From contig NZ_JBITDV010000001.1 of NCBI RefSeq assembly GCF_044454545.1, positions 868,001 through 932,000 of the forward strand: 64,000 nt of DNA. Direction: 5' to 3'. The translations under genes were made by a program, and so were the position numbers. The DNA is from Cryptosporangium sp044454545 (GTDB lineage Bacteria > Actinomycetota > Actinomycetes > Mycobacteriales > Cryptosporangiaceae). Position 1 is the stretch's first letter. Each line of letters begins with the position of its first letter. The notes under the pieces were generated by a model, which worked only from the letters and a program-made list of their open reading frames with translations, was not told the origin of the DNA and did not search any database. Positions 33,658-41,938 of this stretch are shown one piece after another.

Positions 33658-34128
33658 TCAGTCCTCCAGCCACTGGAGCTTCGTGGCGAACTCGTCGGCG
33701 AATCGCCGGACGAGCGTGAGGAACGCCGCCCGGTCCTGGTCCGACCACTCGTCGAGCACGTCGCGCATCCAGCCGAGCACGGCGCCGAGGTAGGACGTGA
33801 CGACGTCCCGGCCTTGGGGGGTGACCTCGATCAGCCGGGCGCGCGAGTCCCCCGGGTCGATGACCCGCCGCACCAGCCCGCGCTGTTCGAGGTCGGGCAG
33901 GTGCCGGGTGACGTGCGGCCCGACGACCTGCATCCGGCTCGCGATCTCGCCGATCCGCAGCGGCTGTTCGGCCGTCTGCAGCGTGATCAGGATCGTCAGC
34001 GCCGGGCGCTCGACGTCGATCCCGGCGTGCGCCATCGCCCGCTCTTCCAGCCGTCCGCGCCGGATCGCGTTGCTCACCCGGGTGAACTCCGCGAAGACGC
34101 CGCGGAGGTCTTCTTCGGTCGCGCTCAT
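33658..34128 (-). CDS. MarR family regulator (second)
   Basis: A 156-residue MarR protein, unlike the one at 33110. The wing is VRRVIDPGDSRARLIEVTPQ and the recognition helix precedes it (LRIGEIASRMQVVGPHVTRH, then LPDLEQRGL). It diverges from a flavin monooxygenase gene; the 70-bp gap holds two copies of a CCTAAGTTAGG palindrome whose centres are 41 bp apart. It most likely represses itself and the monooxygenase/EthD unit in response to an aromatic or drug-like ligand. Confidence 0.88.
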   Translation of the reverse strand: MSATEEDLRGVFAEFTRVSNAIRRGRLEERAMAHAGIDVERPALTILITLQTAEQPLRIGEIASRMQVVGPHVTRHLPDLEQRGLVRRVIDPGDSRARLIEVTPQGRDVVTSYLGAVLGWMRDVLDEWSDQDRAAFLTLVRRFADEFATKLQWLED

Positions 34129-34135
34129 ATTTAGA

Positions 34136-34150
34136 TGCCTAAGTTAGGTA
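34136..34150. promoter_or_regulatory. Second MarR operator, proximal to marR
   Basis: TGCCTAAGTTAGGTA: 6 of 7 arm pairs around a central G, 8 bp upstream of the marR start at 34128. Companion to 34177-34191. Confidence 0.6.
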
Positions 34151-34176
34151 TATAGTTCGTCCCGTCCCTAGAAGCT

Positions 34177-34191
34177 TACCTAAGTTAGGTA
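34177..34191. promoter_or_regulatory. Second MarR operator, proximal to the monooxygenase
   Basis: TACCTAAGTTAGGTA is a perfect 7-1-7 palindrome ending 7 bp before the ATG at 34199. It is AT-rich against a >70% GC background. The centre-to-centre distance to the other copy is 41 bp, about four helical turns, so both sites face the same side of the DNA. Confidence 0.7.
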
Positions 34192-34198
34192 TCTCAAA

Positions 34199-35371
34199 AT
34201 GACCTCCGTTCTGATTTCCGGTGCCAGCATCGCCGGGCCCGCGCTCGCCTACTGGCTGCGGCGCTACGGGTACGACGTCACGATCGTCGAGAAGTCCGGC
34301 TCGCTGCGCGGCGGCGGCTACCCGATCGACGTCCGGGGCACCGCGCTGGACGTCGTCGGCCGGATGGGCCTCTCCCCCGCCTTACGGGCCGCCCACGTCG
34401 ACACCCGCCGGATCACGTTCCTCGAGCCGGACGGCAGCATCCTGACCTCGCTGAACCCGGCGACGCTGACCGGCGACACCGAGCACGACCTGGAAATCCG
34501 CCGCGGCGACCTGACCGCGGCGATCTTCGGCACGATCCGCGACGACGTCGAGCTGATCTTCGACGACTCGATCGCCACCCTCGACGAGAGCGACACCGGC
34601 GTCGACGTCGTGTTCGCCGGCGGTTCCCGGCGCACGTTCGACCTGGTCGTCGGCGCCGACGGCCTGCACTCGCAGACCCGGGCGCTGATCCTCGGGCCGG
34701 AAGCGCCCTACCACCGCTACCTCGGCTACGCGTTCGCCGGCTTCGGGGCGCCCAACCACCTCGGGCTCTCCCACGAGGGCGTGATGTGGAACGTCCCGGG
34801 CCGGACCGCAGCGCTCTACGCGGTCGGCGACCGTCCCGAGCGCGTGCACGCGTTCCTCAACATCAGCCTGGCGGAGCCGCCGCTCGACGCCCATCGCAAC
34901 CCGGCTGAGCAGCGCAAACTGGTCGCCTCGATCTTCGGGGACGACCACGAGTGGGAGATCCCCCGGCTCCTGGCCACGATGCAGGAGGCCGACGACATCT
35001 TCTTCGACGTCGTCAGCCAGATCCATCTGCCGCGCTGGTCGTCCGGGCGGGTCGCGCTGGTCGGCGACGCGGCCTACGCGCCGTCGTTCCTGACCGGCCA
35101 GGGCACCAGCCTGGCGCTGGTCGGCGCGTACCTGCTGGCCGGCGCACTGGCCACGCACGACGACCACGCGGCCGCGTTCGAGGCCTACGAGCAGAGCGCC
35201 CGCGGGTTCGTCCAGCTCAACCAGGCGCTGGTCAGCGAGGGCGAGGCGACGATGTTCCCGTCGACGCCCGAGGCGCTGGCCCGGCGCAACGACCTGCTCC
35301 GCGGGCTCACCGAGATCCCGAGTGACGCCGAGGCCGCCCACTCCGCACTGGTCCTCCCGGCTTTCGAGTAG
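34199..35371 (+). CDS. FAD-dependent monooxygenase (class A)
   Basis: A 390-residue flavin monooxygenase. The N-terminal FAD motif is LISGASIAGPALAYWLRRYG (Gly-x-Ser-x-x-Gly variant), then GGGYPIDVRGTALDVVGRMG, LVVGADGLHSQTR, and VALVGDAAYAPSFLTGQGTS. The GDAAYAPSF.TGQGTS form is common in TetX-like and aromatic-ring monooxygenases of actinobacteria. ATG 34199 lies 7 bp after a perfect operator, so the mRNA has a very short leader. An EthD-domain gene follows. Substrate unknown; antibiotic inactivation or aromatic catabolism are both possible. Confidence 0.87.
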   Translation: MTSVLISGASIAGPALAYWLRRYGYDVTIVEKSGSLRGGGYPIDVRGTALDVVGRMGLSPALRAAHVDTRRITFLEPDGSILTSLNPATLTGDTEHDLEIRRGDLTAAIFGTIRDDVELIFDDSIATLDESDTGVDVVFAGGSRRTFDLVVGADGLHSQTRALILGPEAPYHRYLGYAFAGFGAPNHLGLSHEGVMWNVPGRTAALYAVGDRPERVHAFLNISLAEPPLDAHRNPAEQRKLVASIFGDDHEWEIPRLLATMQEADDIFFDVVSQIHLPRWSSGRVALVGDAAYAPSFLTGQGTSLALVGAYLLAGALATHDDHAAAFEAYEQSARGFVQLNQALVSEGEATMFPSTPEALARRNDLLRGLTEIPSDAEAAHSALVLPAFE

Positions 35372-35414
35372 AACTGGTTCCCGCGGCGCGGCTTCGCTGC
35401 TAGGTTTCGCCCTC

Positions 35415-36104
35415 GTGCGGAAACTGATCGTTGTCCTGCACCACACTGATATCGGCACTCCCCTTTCGGCCGGTTCCTTCCTGTCCGCGCTCGCCGCCGT
35501 CGGGGCGACGGCCGTCCAGATCAACCTCGACGACACCGACGTGGCGCCCGCGCTGCGTTTCGGGCCGGGTGCGCCGATCACCGGGCTGGTCTCGGTCTGG
35601 ACCGAGGGCGACGTGACGAGCGCGGCCGCCGTCGTCGGCCAGGTCGCCGGCGAGCCCGAGCCGCACGCGTACCGGGTCACCGAGCGGGTGCGCCTCGACC
35701 CCGAGCCGGTGCCCGACGGCGCCCGCGCCGACGTGCTGTCCCAGATCGCGCTGCTCCGTCGTCCCGGCTCGATGAGCCGGGACGACTACCTGCACTACTG
35801 GCTGGTGCGGCACACCCCGATCGCGATCCGGACGCAGGGCACGGTCTGCTACGTCCAGAACGTGGTCGAGGAGGCGCTGACGCCGTCGTCGCCGGACGTC
35901 GCCGCGATCGTCGAGGAGCACTTCCCGATGGCCGCGCTGACCGATCCGCACGCGTTCTACGGCAGCCGGGGTGACGAGGCCGAACTCCGTCGCCGCCAGC
36001 GCGAATTGATGACCAGCGTGTCCCGGTTCGGTGCGGACAAAGACCTCGATCTGGTGCCCACCAGCCGCTATCTCTGGCGACTCGGAACGCTGTCCGTCAG
36101 TTAA
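35415..36104 (+). CDS. EthD-domain protein
   Basis: A 229-residue protein with a C-terminal EthD/dimeric alpha-beta barrel domain (ALLRRPGSMSRDDYLHYWLV, then RHTPIAIRTQGTVCYVQNVV) and a degenerate N-terminal copy (RKLIVVLHHTDIGTPLSAGS). EthD was first seen with the ETBE-degrading P450; related proteins process polyketide-like intermediates or act as accessory oxidases. GTG 35415 lies 43 bp after the monooxygenase, same strand, so the two may act together. The reaction is not predictable. Confidence 0.75.
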   Translation: MRKLIVVLHHTDIGTPLSAGSFLSALAAVGATAVQINLDDTDVAPALRFGPGAPITGLVSVWTEGDVTSAAAVVGQVAGEPEPHAYRVTERVRLDPEPVPDGARADVLSQIALLRRPGSMSRDDYLHYWLVRHTPIAIRTQGTVCYVQNVVEEALTPSSPDVAAIVEEHFPMAALTDPHAFYGSRGDEAELRRRQRELMTSVSRFGADKDLDLVPTSRYLWRLGTLSVS

Positions 36105-36165
36105 TTAAAGGAAACATATGTAACAACAGCCCGACCAGACCGTCACTTCAACAGAGGTGTAGCTC

Positions 36166-37497
36166 GTGAGACACATCCGCGGCCGGCGACGGCCCGCGTT
36201 GGCCGGTCTGACGCTGGCCCTGGCCGGCGCCCTCGTGCTCTCCGCCTGCGGGCCGTCCGAGACCAACGGCGCCCGCGACGCCGCCAAGGGTTACGACCCC
36301 GACGCCAAGGTGACGATCACCTGGTGGACCGGGCAGCAGACCCCCGAGATGGAGAAGACGGCCGAGAGCCTGGCCGACGAGTACCAGCGTCTGCACAAGA
36401 ACGTCACGATCAAGACGTCCGCTGGCGCCCAGGTCACCGACGACCTGCTGCCCAAACTGACCAGTGCGTTCGGCAACGGCTCGTACCCGGACGTCTCGTA
36501 CGCGTTCGGCAGCTGGGCCGGTCAGCTGGCCGCGACCGGCAAGACGCAGGACCTGGCCGACTTCGTCCGCGACCCGGAGTTCGACTGGCAGGACTTCCCG
36601 TCCGCCGCGCAGGAGACCGCGACCGTCAACGGCGTCGTGATCGGTATTCCGGCGCTGGTCGACAACATCGGGCTGATCTACAACAAGAAGCTGTTCACGC
36701 AGGCCGGGGTGGCGCCTCCGACCAAGCGGTGGAGCTGGGAGCAGTTCCGCAACGCGGCCAAGAAGCTCACCGACACCCAGAAGGGCGTGTACGGCACCGC
36801 GTACTCGGTGTCCGGGAGCGAAGACACCACCTGGCACCTGTGGCCGCTGCTGTGGCAGCACGGCGGGCTGATCCTCGACGGCAAGAAGCCCGCGTTCAAC
36901 AACCAGGCCGGTGTCGACGCGCTGGAGACGCTGCGCCAGATCGCGGTCGACGACAAGTCGATGTACCTCGATCAGACCGACGAGAAGTACCCGCAGTTGT
37001 TCGCGAGCGGCAAGATCGCGATGATGATGTCGGGTCCGTGGGAGCTGCTCGGGCTGAGCGACAAGGGCATCGACTACGGCGTCACCCAGCTGCCCGGCTA
37101 CAACGGTGACCACCAGACGGTCTCCGGCCCCGACCTGTGGGTGCTGTTCAACCACGAGGACAAGAATCGCGCGGGCGCGTCCCGCGAGTTCATCCGGTGG
37201 CTGACCAGCAAGGACGTCGACGCGAAGTTCAACCTCGCGATCGGCAACCTGCCGCTGCGCGGTGTCGAGCAGACCACGATGCAGTTCGCCGCCTACACCC
37301 AGGAGTACCCGGGCGGCCGGGAGTTCTTCAACAACCTGGCGAACGCCCGCCAGGCCCGCCCGACCGTCCCCGGCTACGCGGAGATGTCGAAGCAGGTCGG
37401 CGCCGCGATCGCCAAGGTGCTCAAGGGTCAGGCCCAACCGAAGCAGGCCCTCGATCAGGCCGCGGCCAAGTCCGCCCCGGCACTCGAGGGTTCGTGA
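36166..37497 (+). CDS. Sugar ABC transporter substrate-binding lipoprotein
   Basis: A 443-residue family 1 extracellular binding protein. A twin-basic N-terminus (RHIRGRRRP), hydrophobic segment and lipobox LSAC (Cys28) make it a lipoprotein facing outside. KVTITWWTGQQTPEMEKTAE, YAFGSWAGQLAATGKTQDLA, GIPALVDNIGLIYNKKLFTQ and AMMMSGPWELLGL are typical of carbohydrate-binding components. GTG 36166 follows AGAGGTG. No permease or ATPase genes lie next to it, so it is an orphan. An AT-rich stretch (36102-36126) upstream probably holds its promoter. Confidence 0.9.
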   Translation: MRHIRGRRRPALAGLTLALAGALVLSACGPSETNGARDAAKGYDPDAKVTITWWTGQQTPEMEKTAESLADEYQRLHKNVTIKTSAGAQVTDDLLPKLTSAFGNGSYPDVSYAFGSWAGQLAATGKTQDLADFVRDPEFDWQDFPSAAQETATVNGVVIGIPALVDNIGLIYNKKLFTQAGVAPPTKRWSWEQFRNAAKKLTDTQKGVYGTAYSVSGSEDTTWHLWPLLWQHGGLILDGKKPAFNNQAGVDALETLRQIAVDDKSMYLDQTDEKYPQLFASGKIAMMMSGPWELLGLSDKGIDYGVTQLPGYNGDHQTVSGPDLWVLFNHEDKNRAGASREFIRWLTSKDVDAKFNLAIGNLPLRGVEQTTMQFAAYTQEYPGGREFFNNLANARQARPTVPGYAEMSKQVGAAIAKVLKGQAQPKQALDQAAAKSAPALEGS

Positions 37498-37498
37498 T

Positions 37499-38311
37499 TC
37501 ACGGGCTCGTCAGAGCGTCCAGATAGGCAGTGAACGCCGGAACGACGGCGGCGGAGTACCGGCCGATGGCCTCCCGGAGGCCGGGGCCGGGCCAGTCCGC
37601 CGGCATCAGACCCTGCGGGAGCCTCGGTTCCCGCAGGGTCTCCACCAGGATCGGCATCAGCGTGTCGGCGTAGGCGCGGAGCGCGGCCTGCGGATCCGCA
37701 GGCGTCTGCGCTCCGGCCGCGGCCAACCGGCGCTGGTGGACGCGATAGTCGCGGGCGAGCCCGGGCAGGTCCCAGGCGACGGACGCCGCCGCGGCCGCGT
37801 CCCCGACGCTCAGCGCGAGCCGCGCGGGCCAGACCCGGGCCTCGTCCGGCCGGTCGGCGAGCACGCCGTCGAGGCGGGTGCCCAGGTCGGACATCGAGAT
37901 CAGGACGCCGGGCTGCAGGACGCCGTAGCCGGCGAGCACGGCCGCCCGGCGGAGCGCGTCGCGGAACGGCCGGTGCTCCTCGGGGACCTGGTAGAGCACG
38001 GCCGCGAACGATCCCGTCCACGGGGCGGGCTCGCTCGGCGACCGGATCCGGTCGAATCCGCGGGCGAGATCACCGGCCAGCCGGTACTCGACCGTGCGGC
38101 CGTGCCGTTCGGCGGCCAATTGTCCCGCCCGGGCCAGGCGGGACAGCAACGCGCGGGCCGCGTCGTCCGAGACCCCCAGATCTCCGAGCAGCCGCCGCAG
38201 CGCGACGCCGGGCAGCGCCGCGCGACCGGTCAGGCCGAACAGGAACGGGACGAGCCCGGCCGACCGCCCTCGCGTGATAACGTCGCTCACGGTCGTAGCG
38301 TATCGCGTCAC
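37499..38311 (-). CDS. PaaX-family transcriptional regulator
   Basis: A 270-residue PaaX-type repressor. The N-terminal winged helix (PGVALRRLLGDLGVSDDAAR, ALLSRLARAGQLAAERHGR, TVEYRLA) and the middle PaaX domain (WTGSFAAVLYQVPEEHRPFR) are recognisable. PaaX represses phenylacetate catabolism in E. coli; actinobacterial relatives regulate other pathways. GTG 38311. It diverges from the VC0807-like membrane protein with almost no gap and converges on the binding-protein gene with a 1-bp gap. Its target is unknown. Confidence 0.82.
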   Translation of the reverse strand: MTRYATTVSDVITRGRSAGLVPFLFGLTGRAALPGVALRRLLGDLGVSDDAARALLSRLARAGQLAAERHGRTVEYRLAGDLARGFDRIRSPSEPAPWTGSFAAVLYQVPEEHRPFRDALRRAAVLAGYGVLQPGVLISMSDLGTRLDGVLADRPDEARVWPARLALSVGDAAAAASVAWDLPGLARDYRVHQRRLAAAGAQTPADPQAALRAYADTLMPILVETLREPRLPQGLMPADWPGPGLREAIGRYSAAVVPAFTAYLDALTSP

Positions 38312-38326
38312 ATGTTGGGGGTAGAC

Positions 38327-39022
38327 GTGTCGGACCAGAAGCCGCCGAGCAGCCAGTCGGTCGTGCAGTCGTGGGTGATCCCGCTCGTCGCCAACATCGC
38401 GTTACCGACCGCGACCTACTTCGTGCTCACCGGGGCCGGTCTGGCCGACGTCCCGGCCCTGCTGCTGTCCGGCGTCTGGCCGGCGGCCGAGCTGGCCTGG
38501 ACCGTGCACCGCCAGCGTCACGTCGACGAGTTCAGCGTGTTCGTGTTGCTCGGGCTGGTGGCCGGTATCGCCACCACGGTGTTCTCCGGGGACGCGCGGG
38601 CGGTGTTCCTCAAGGACTCGATCACGACCGGCGTGATCGGGCTGGTGTTCCTGGCCACGCTGATCGCCGGCAAGCCGCTGTGTTTCTACTTCGGGCGCCG
38701 GTTCGCCACCGACGGGTCCAAGGCCCAGCGCGACTGGTGGGACGGCCTCTGGAGGCACCCGAACTTCCGGAGCCTCCAGCGTCGGCTGACCGCGGTCTGG
38801 GGCGCCGGCCTGGTCGGCGAGGCGGTGGTGAGGGCGGTGCTCACCTGGCGCCTGGGCACCGGCTCGATGGTCGTCGTCAACAACGTCGTGCCCTACGTCG
38901 TCATCGCCGGGCTGATCACGCTGAGCGTCACCGCCGGACGCCGGGCGCAGGCCGGCGCCCAGCGGCGCGGGTTGAGCGGGGCGCTCCCGCCGACGGCGGC
39001 CGCCGCGCCCGAGCAGGCCTAA
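38327..39022 (+). CDS. VC0807-family membrane protein
   Basis: A 231-residue polytopic protein with about five or six helices (WVIPLVANIALPTATYFVLT, ALLLSGVWPAAELAWTVHRQ, VFVLLGLVAGIATTVFSGD, GVIGLVFLATLIAGKPLCFY, VVNNVVPYVVIAGLITLSVT). The pattern, including LIAGKPLCFYFGRRF, fits the VC0807 family. GTG 38327 has GGGGG 6 bp upstream; an in-frame ATG at 38312 would abut the divergent regulator. The stop overlaps the convergent luciferase-like gene by 4 bp. Function unknown. Confidence 0.72.
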   Translation: MSDQKPPSSQSVVQSWVIPLVANIALPTATYFVLTGAGLADVPALLLSGVWPAAELAWTVHRQRHVDEFSVFVLLGLVAGIATTVFSGDARAVFLKDSITTGVIGLVFLATLIAGKPLCFYFGRRFATDGSKAQRDWWDGLWRHPNFRSLQRRLTAVWGAGLVGEAVVRAVLTWRLGTGSMVVVNNVVPYVVIAGLITLSVTAGRRAQAGAQRRGLSGALPPTAAAAPEQA

Positions 39023-39876
39023 GCCAGCTTCGGGACCGCGGTCGCGAACAGGTCGCTGATCGCGCGGCGGTCGGTGATGTCGTGCGCGTAGACGTACGCG
39101 ACCGTGAAGCCGAGGTCGCGCATCGTCTCCGCGCTGCGGACGACGTCCTCGGCCGTGCTGCTCGGGTCGATCGGGAAGATCGTGGTCTTCTCGATCGCCT
39201 CGTAGTCGCGTCCGACGTCGTCGCAGTGCCGCCGCAGCACGTCGAGCTTGTGGGTGACCGTCTCGGCGTCGCCGCCGATGTTGCACGCGTCGGCGTACTG
39301 GGCGACCAGGCGCAGCGTGCGCTTCTCGCCGCCGCCACCGATCATGATCGGCGGGCGGGCCTGCAGGTTCTGCGGTGAGTTGAGGGTCCGGCCGAGCTGG
39401 TAGTGCGTGCCCTGGTAGGGCTCTTCGGAGTCCGACCACATCTGCAGGCAGATCTGCAGTGCCTCCTCGAGGCGCTCGAACCGCTCGGCGACCGACGGGA
39501 ACGCGAACCCGAGCCCCCGCGACTCGTCCTCGTTCCAGGCCGCGCCGACGCCCAGGCCGGCGCGGCCGCCGGTGAGGACGTCCAGCGTCGAGATCTGCTT
39601 GGCCAGCAGCGCGGGCTCGCGGTAGATGACGCCGGTGACCAGCGTCTGCAGCTGCGCCTTCTCGGTGTGCGCGGCGAGGAAGCCGAGCGTCGTGTAGGCC
39701 TCGAGCATCTCGTGCTCGACCGGGCCGACCCCCTGGATCTGCCAGAAGTGGTCCATCACGGTGATCCGGGTGACACCAGCCGCCTCGGCCTCGCGGACGT
39801 GGTCGGCCAGGGCCTTGCGGAGCTGCGTGGGACCGCCGTCCCAGGTGAAGTCGGCGATGTGCAGGCCGAGTTCCAT
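39019..39876 (-). CDS. Luciferase-like (LLM) F420-dependent oxidoreductase
   Basis: A 285-residue LLM-fold protein of the actinobacterial F420-dependent class. MELGLHIADFTWDGGPTQLR, ITVMDHFWQIQGVGPVEHEM, VTGVIYREPALLAKQISTLD, GGRAGLGVGAAWNEDESRGL and PIMIGGGGEKRTLRLVAQYA match the group. The cofactor assignment is by family; FMN is less likely. ATG 39876. Monocistronic; the 133-bp gap toward the beta-glucosidase gene contains nothing obvious. Confidence 0.85.
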   Translation of the reverse strand: MELGLHIADFTWDGGPTQLRKALADHVREAEAAGVTRITVMDHFWQIQGVGPVEHEMLEAYTTLGFLAAHTEKAQLQTLVTGVIYREPALLAKQISTLDVLTGGRAGLGVGAAWNEDESRGLGFAFPSVAERFERLEEALQICLQMWSDSEEPYQGTHYQLGRTLNSPQNLQARPPIMIGGGGEKRTLRLVAQYADACNIGGDAETVTHKLDVLRRHCDDVGRDYEAIEKTTIFPIDPSSTAEDVVRSAETMRDLGFTVAYVYAHDITDRRAISDLFATAVPKLA

Positions 39877-40009
39877 GACTGGTCGTCTCCTCGATGCGGG
39901 ATGGGTGTCGAGGACGACGCTAGGGGTTGGAGCGCGCTCTAAGTCAATGCGCGGCGGCCGGCCCGGGGCCGCCGGCTGCGGTCGCGCGACCGCGGCCGGC
40001 GGCGGACCG

Positions 40010-41395
40010 TCAATCCAGCGACCGGTTCCGCACCACGGACGCGTACCAGCGGGCGCTGTCCTTCGGGGTCCGTTCCAGCGTCTCGTAGTCGACCCGGACG
40101 ATGCCGAACCGCTTCGAGTACCCGTACGACCACTCGAAGTTGTCGAGCAGCGACCAGAGGAAGTAGCCCCGCACGTCGACGCCCTTCTCGCGGACGTTGA
40201 GCACCGCCCGCAGGTGCCGCCGCACGTAGTCGGTGCGCTCGGCGTCGTGGATGCGGCCGTCCTCGGTGACGACGTCCGGGAACGCGGCGCCGTTCTCGGT
40301 GACCATCATCGGCTGATCCGGGTACCGGCGGCCCAGCTCGACCAGCAGGTCCTCCAGCCCCTGCGGATCGATGTTCCAGCCCATGTCGGTGTGCGGCGGA
40401 TCGGTCGGCAGGAACTCGACGTCGTCGGCGCCCGGCCAGGCGGTGGCCGACGAGGCCCCGTGGCCGTCGGCCCGCTGCCGCTCACCGACGCCGTCCCAGA
40501 GCGCGACCCGGCTGGTGCTGTAGTAGTTCACCCCGAGGACGTCGATCGGCTGGCGGATGAGCTCCAGGTCGCCGTCCTGCACGAACGACCAGTCGGTGAT
40601 GGCCCGCGTCACCTCGAGCGACTCGGCCGGGTACGCACCCTCCAGCATCGGGCCGAGGAACACGCCGTTGGCCAGCGCGTCCACCGTCGCCCTGGCCGCC
40701 TCTCCGGTGGGACCCACCGGGCGGAACACGTGCAGGTTGAGCGTCACCGAGAACTGCGCGTCGGGCCGGACGACCTGGTGGAGCTCGCGGAGCGCGAGCC
40801 CGTGGGCGAGGTTGAGGTGGTGGACCGCCTGCAGCGCGGCGAGCGGTTCGGTGCGGCCGGGAGCATGGACGCCGGAGCTGTAGCCGAGGTAGGCCGAGCA
40901 CCACGGCTCGTTGAGCGTGGTCCAGGTGTGGACACGGTCGCCCAGGGCCTCGCCGGCCACGCGGGCGTAGGCGGCGAACGCCTCGGCGGTGGCCCGGTTG
41001 GTCCAGCCGCCCTCGTCTTCCAGTGCCTGCGGGAGGTCCCAGTGGTAGAGCGTGGCGACCGGCCGGATGCCCCGGTCGAGCAGGCCGTCGACCAGGCGGG
41101 AGTAGAACGCGAGACCGGCCGGGTTCACCTCCCCGCGGCCGGTGGGGACGATCCGGGGCCAGGCGATCGAGAACCGGTACGCCTCCAGGCCCAGGTCCAC
41201 CATCAGGTCGAGGTCGGCGTCGAGGCGGTGGTAGTGGTCGTCGGCGACGTCGCCGGTGTCGCCGTCGAGGACCTTGCCGGGGGTGTGGCTGAAAGTGTCC
41301 CAGATAGACGGTCCGCGGCCGTCCTCGTGGACGGCGCCTTCGATCTGGTACGACGCGGTGGCGGAGCCGAACACGAACTCAGCGGGGAACTGCAT
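40010..41395 (-). CDS. Glycoside hydrolase family 1 beta-glucosidase
   Basis: A 461-residue GH1 enzyme. The acid/base is Glu163 (TLNEPW) and the nucleophile Glu367 (VTENG); FVFGSATASYQIEGAVHEDG at the N-terminus and GYFLWSLLDNFEWSYGYSKR at the C-terminus are diagnostic. No signal peptide, so it cleaves imported oligosaccharides. ATG 41395 follows GGGAGGACC. Two LacI-type operators (41410-41423 and 41425-41438) lie just upstream, suggesting induction by cellobiose-like sugars. The sugar-binding lipoprotein at 36166 could supply substrate but is 3.9 kb away. Confidence 0.95.
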   Translation of the reverse strand: MQFPAEFVFGSATASYQIEGAVHEDGRGPSIWDTFSHTPGKVLDGDTGDVADDHYHRLDADLDLMVDLGLEAYRFSIAWPRIVPTGRGEVNPAGLAFYSRLVDGLLDRGIRPVATLYHWDLPQALEDEGGWTNRATAEAFAAYARVAGEALGDRVHTWTTLNEPWCSAYLGYSSGVHAPGRTEPLAALQAVHHLNLAHGLALRELHQVVRPDAQFSVTLNLHVFRPVGPTGEAARATVDALANGVFLGPMLEGAYPAESLEVTRAITDWSFVQDGDLELIRQPIDVLGVNYYSTSRVALWDGVGERQRADGHGASSATAWPGADDVEFLPTDPPHTDMGWNIDPQGLEDLLVELGRRYPDQPMMVTENGAAFPDVVTEDGRIHDAERTDYVRRHLRAVLNVREKGVDVRGYFLWSLLDNFEWSYGYSKRFGIVRVDYETLERTPKDSARWYASVVRNRSLD

Positions 41396-41409
41396 TGGTC
41401 CTCCCGTGG

Positions 41410-41438
41410 TGAGAGCGCTTTCGCTGATAGCGCTTTCA
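41410..41438. promoter_or_regulatory. Two LacI/CebR-type operators upstream of the beta-glucosidase
   Basis: TGAGAGCGCTTTCG (41410-41423) and TGATAGCGCTTTCA (41425-41438) both match the pattern TGNNAGCGCTNNCA, close to the CebR operator TGGGAGCGCTCCCA of Streptomyces. Centres are 15 bp apart. No LacI-family gene lies in the window, so the regulator is encoded elsewhere. Confidence 0.68.
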
Positions 41439-41487
41439 CAGCATCCCACGAGGAGTGAGAACGCGAGCGAGTGGGAACCGAACCGCC

Positions 41488-41931
41488 GTGACCCGAACTC
41501 GAGAACTGCCGATCCAGGAGCACACCGGGCCGAGCCCCCGGAAACTCGTGAACGTCGACATCCTCGTCCGCGACCAGAACGGCCGGATCCTGCTGGTCGG
41601 CAAACCGGACTGGGCGCTGCCCGGCGGCGTCGCCGGGGACGGCGAATCACCCCGCGCGGCCGCCCGGCGTCTGTTGCACGACCTCCTCGGACTCGACCTG
41701 GCCCCGAACCGGTTGCTCGTGGTCGACCACGTGAGCGGGCCGGACCGGCTCGACCTCGTCTTCGACGGCGGGACGGTCCGGGCCGAGGAACTGCCCCGGG
41801 CCGCGTTCTGCGACCCCAGCGAGGCGGGCGAACGTCTGCCCGAGACGGTGCGGCCGAGGCTGGCGGCCGCGTGCGAGGGGTTGCGGTTCCAGGTTTCCCG
41901 CTATCTGGAGGACGGCGAGACGCTGGGGTAG
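41488..41931 (+). CDS. NUDIX-fold protein with degenerate Nudix box
   Basis: A 147-residue protein (GTG 41488; GTG 41455 in the same frame is also possible). KLVNVDILVRDQNGRILLVG and the loop PDWALPGGVAGDGESPRAAA are Nudix-like, but the box that should read GX5EX7REUXEEXGU becomes GGVAGDGESPRAAARRLLHD; the REUXEE core is RRLLHD, losing most metal-binding Glu residues. It may bind a nucleotide-like ligand without hydrolysing it, or be a divergent enzyme. Divergent from the beta-glucosidase and convergent with the exchanger gene (7-bp gap). Confidence 0.7.
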   Translation: MTRTRELPIQEHTGPSPRKLVNVDILVRDQNGRILLVGKPDWALPGGVAGDGESPRAAARRLLHDLLGLDLAPNRLLVVDHVSGPDRLDLVFDGGTVRAEELPRAAFCDPSEAGERLPETVRPRLAAACEGLRFQVSRYLEDGETLG

Positions 41932-41938
41932 TCCGGCG

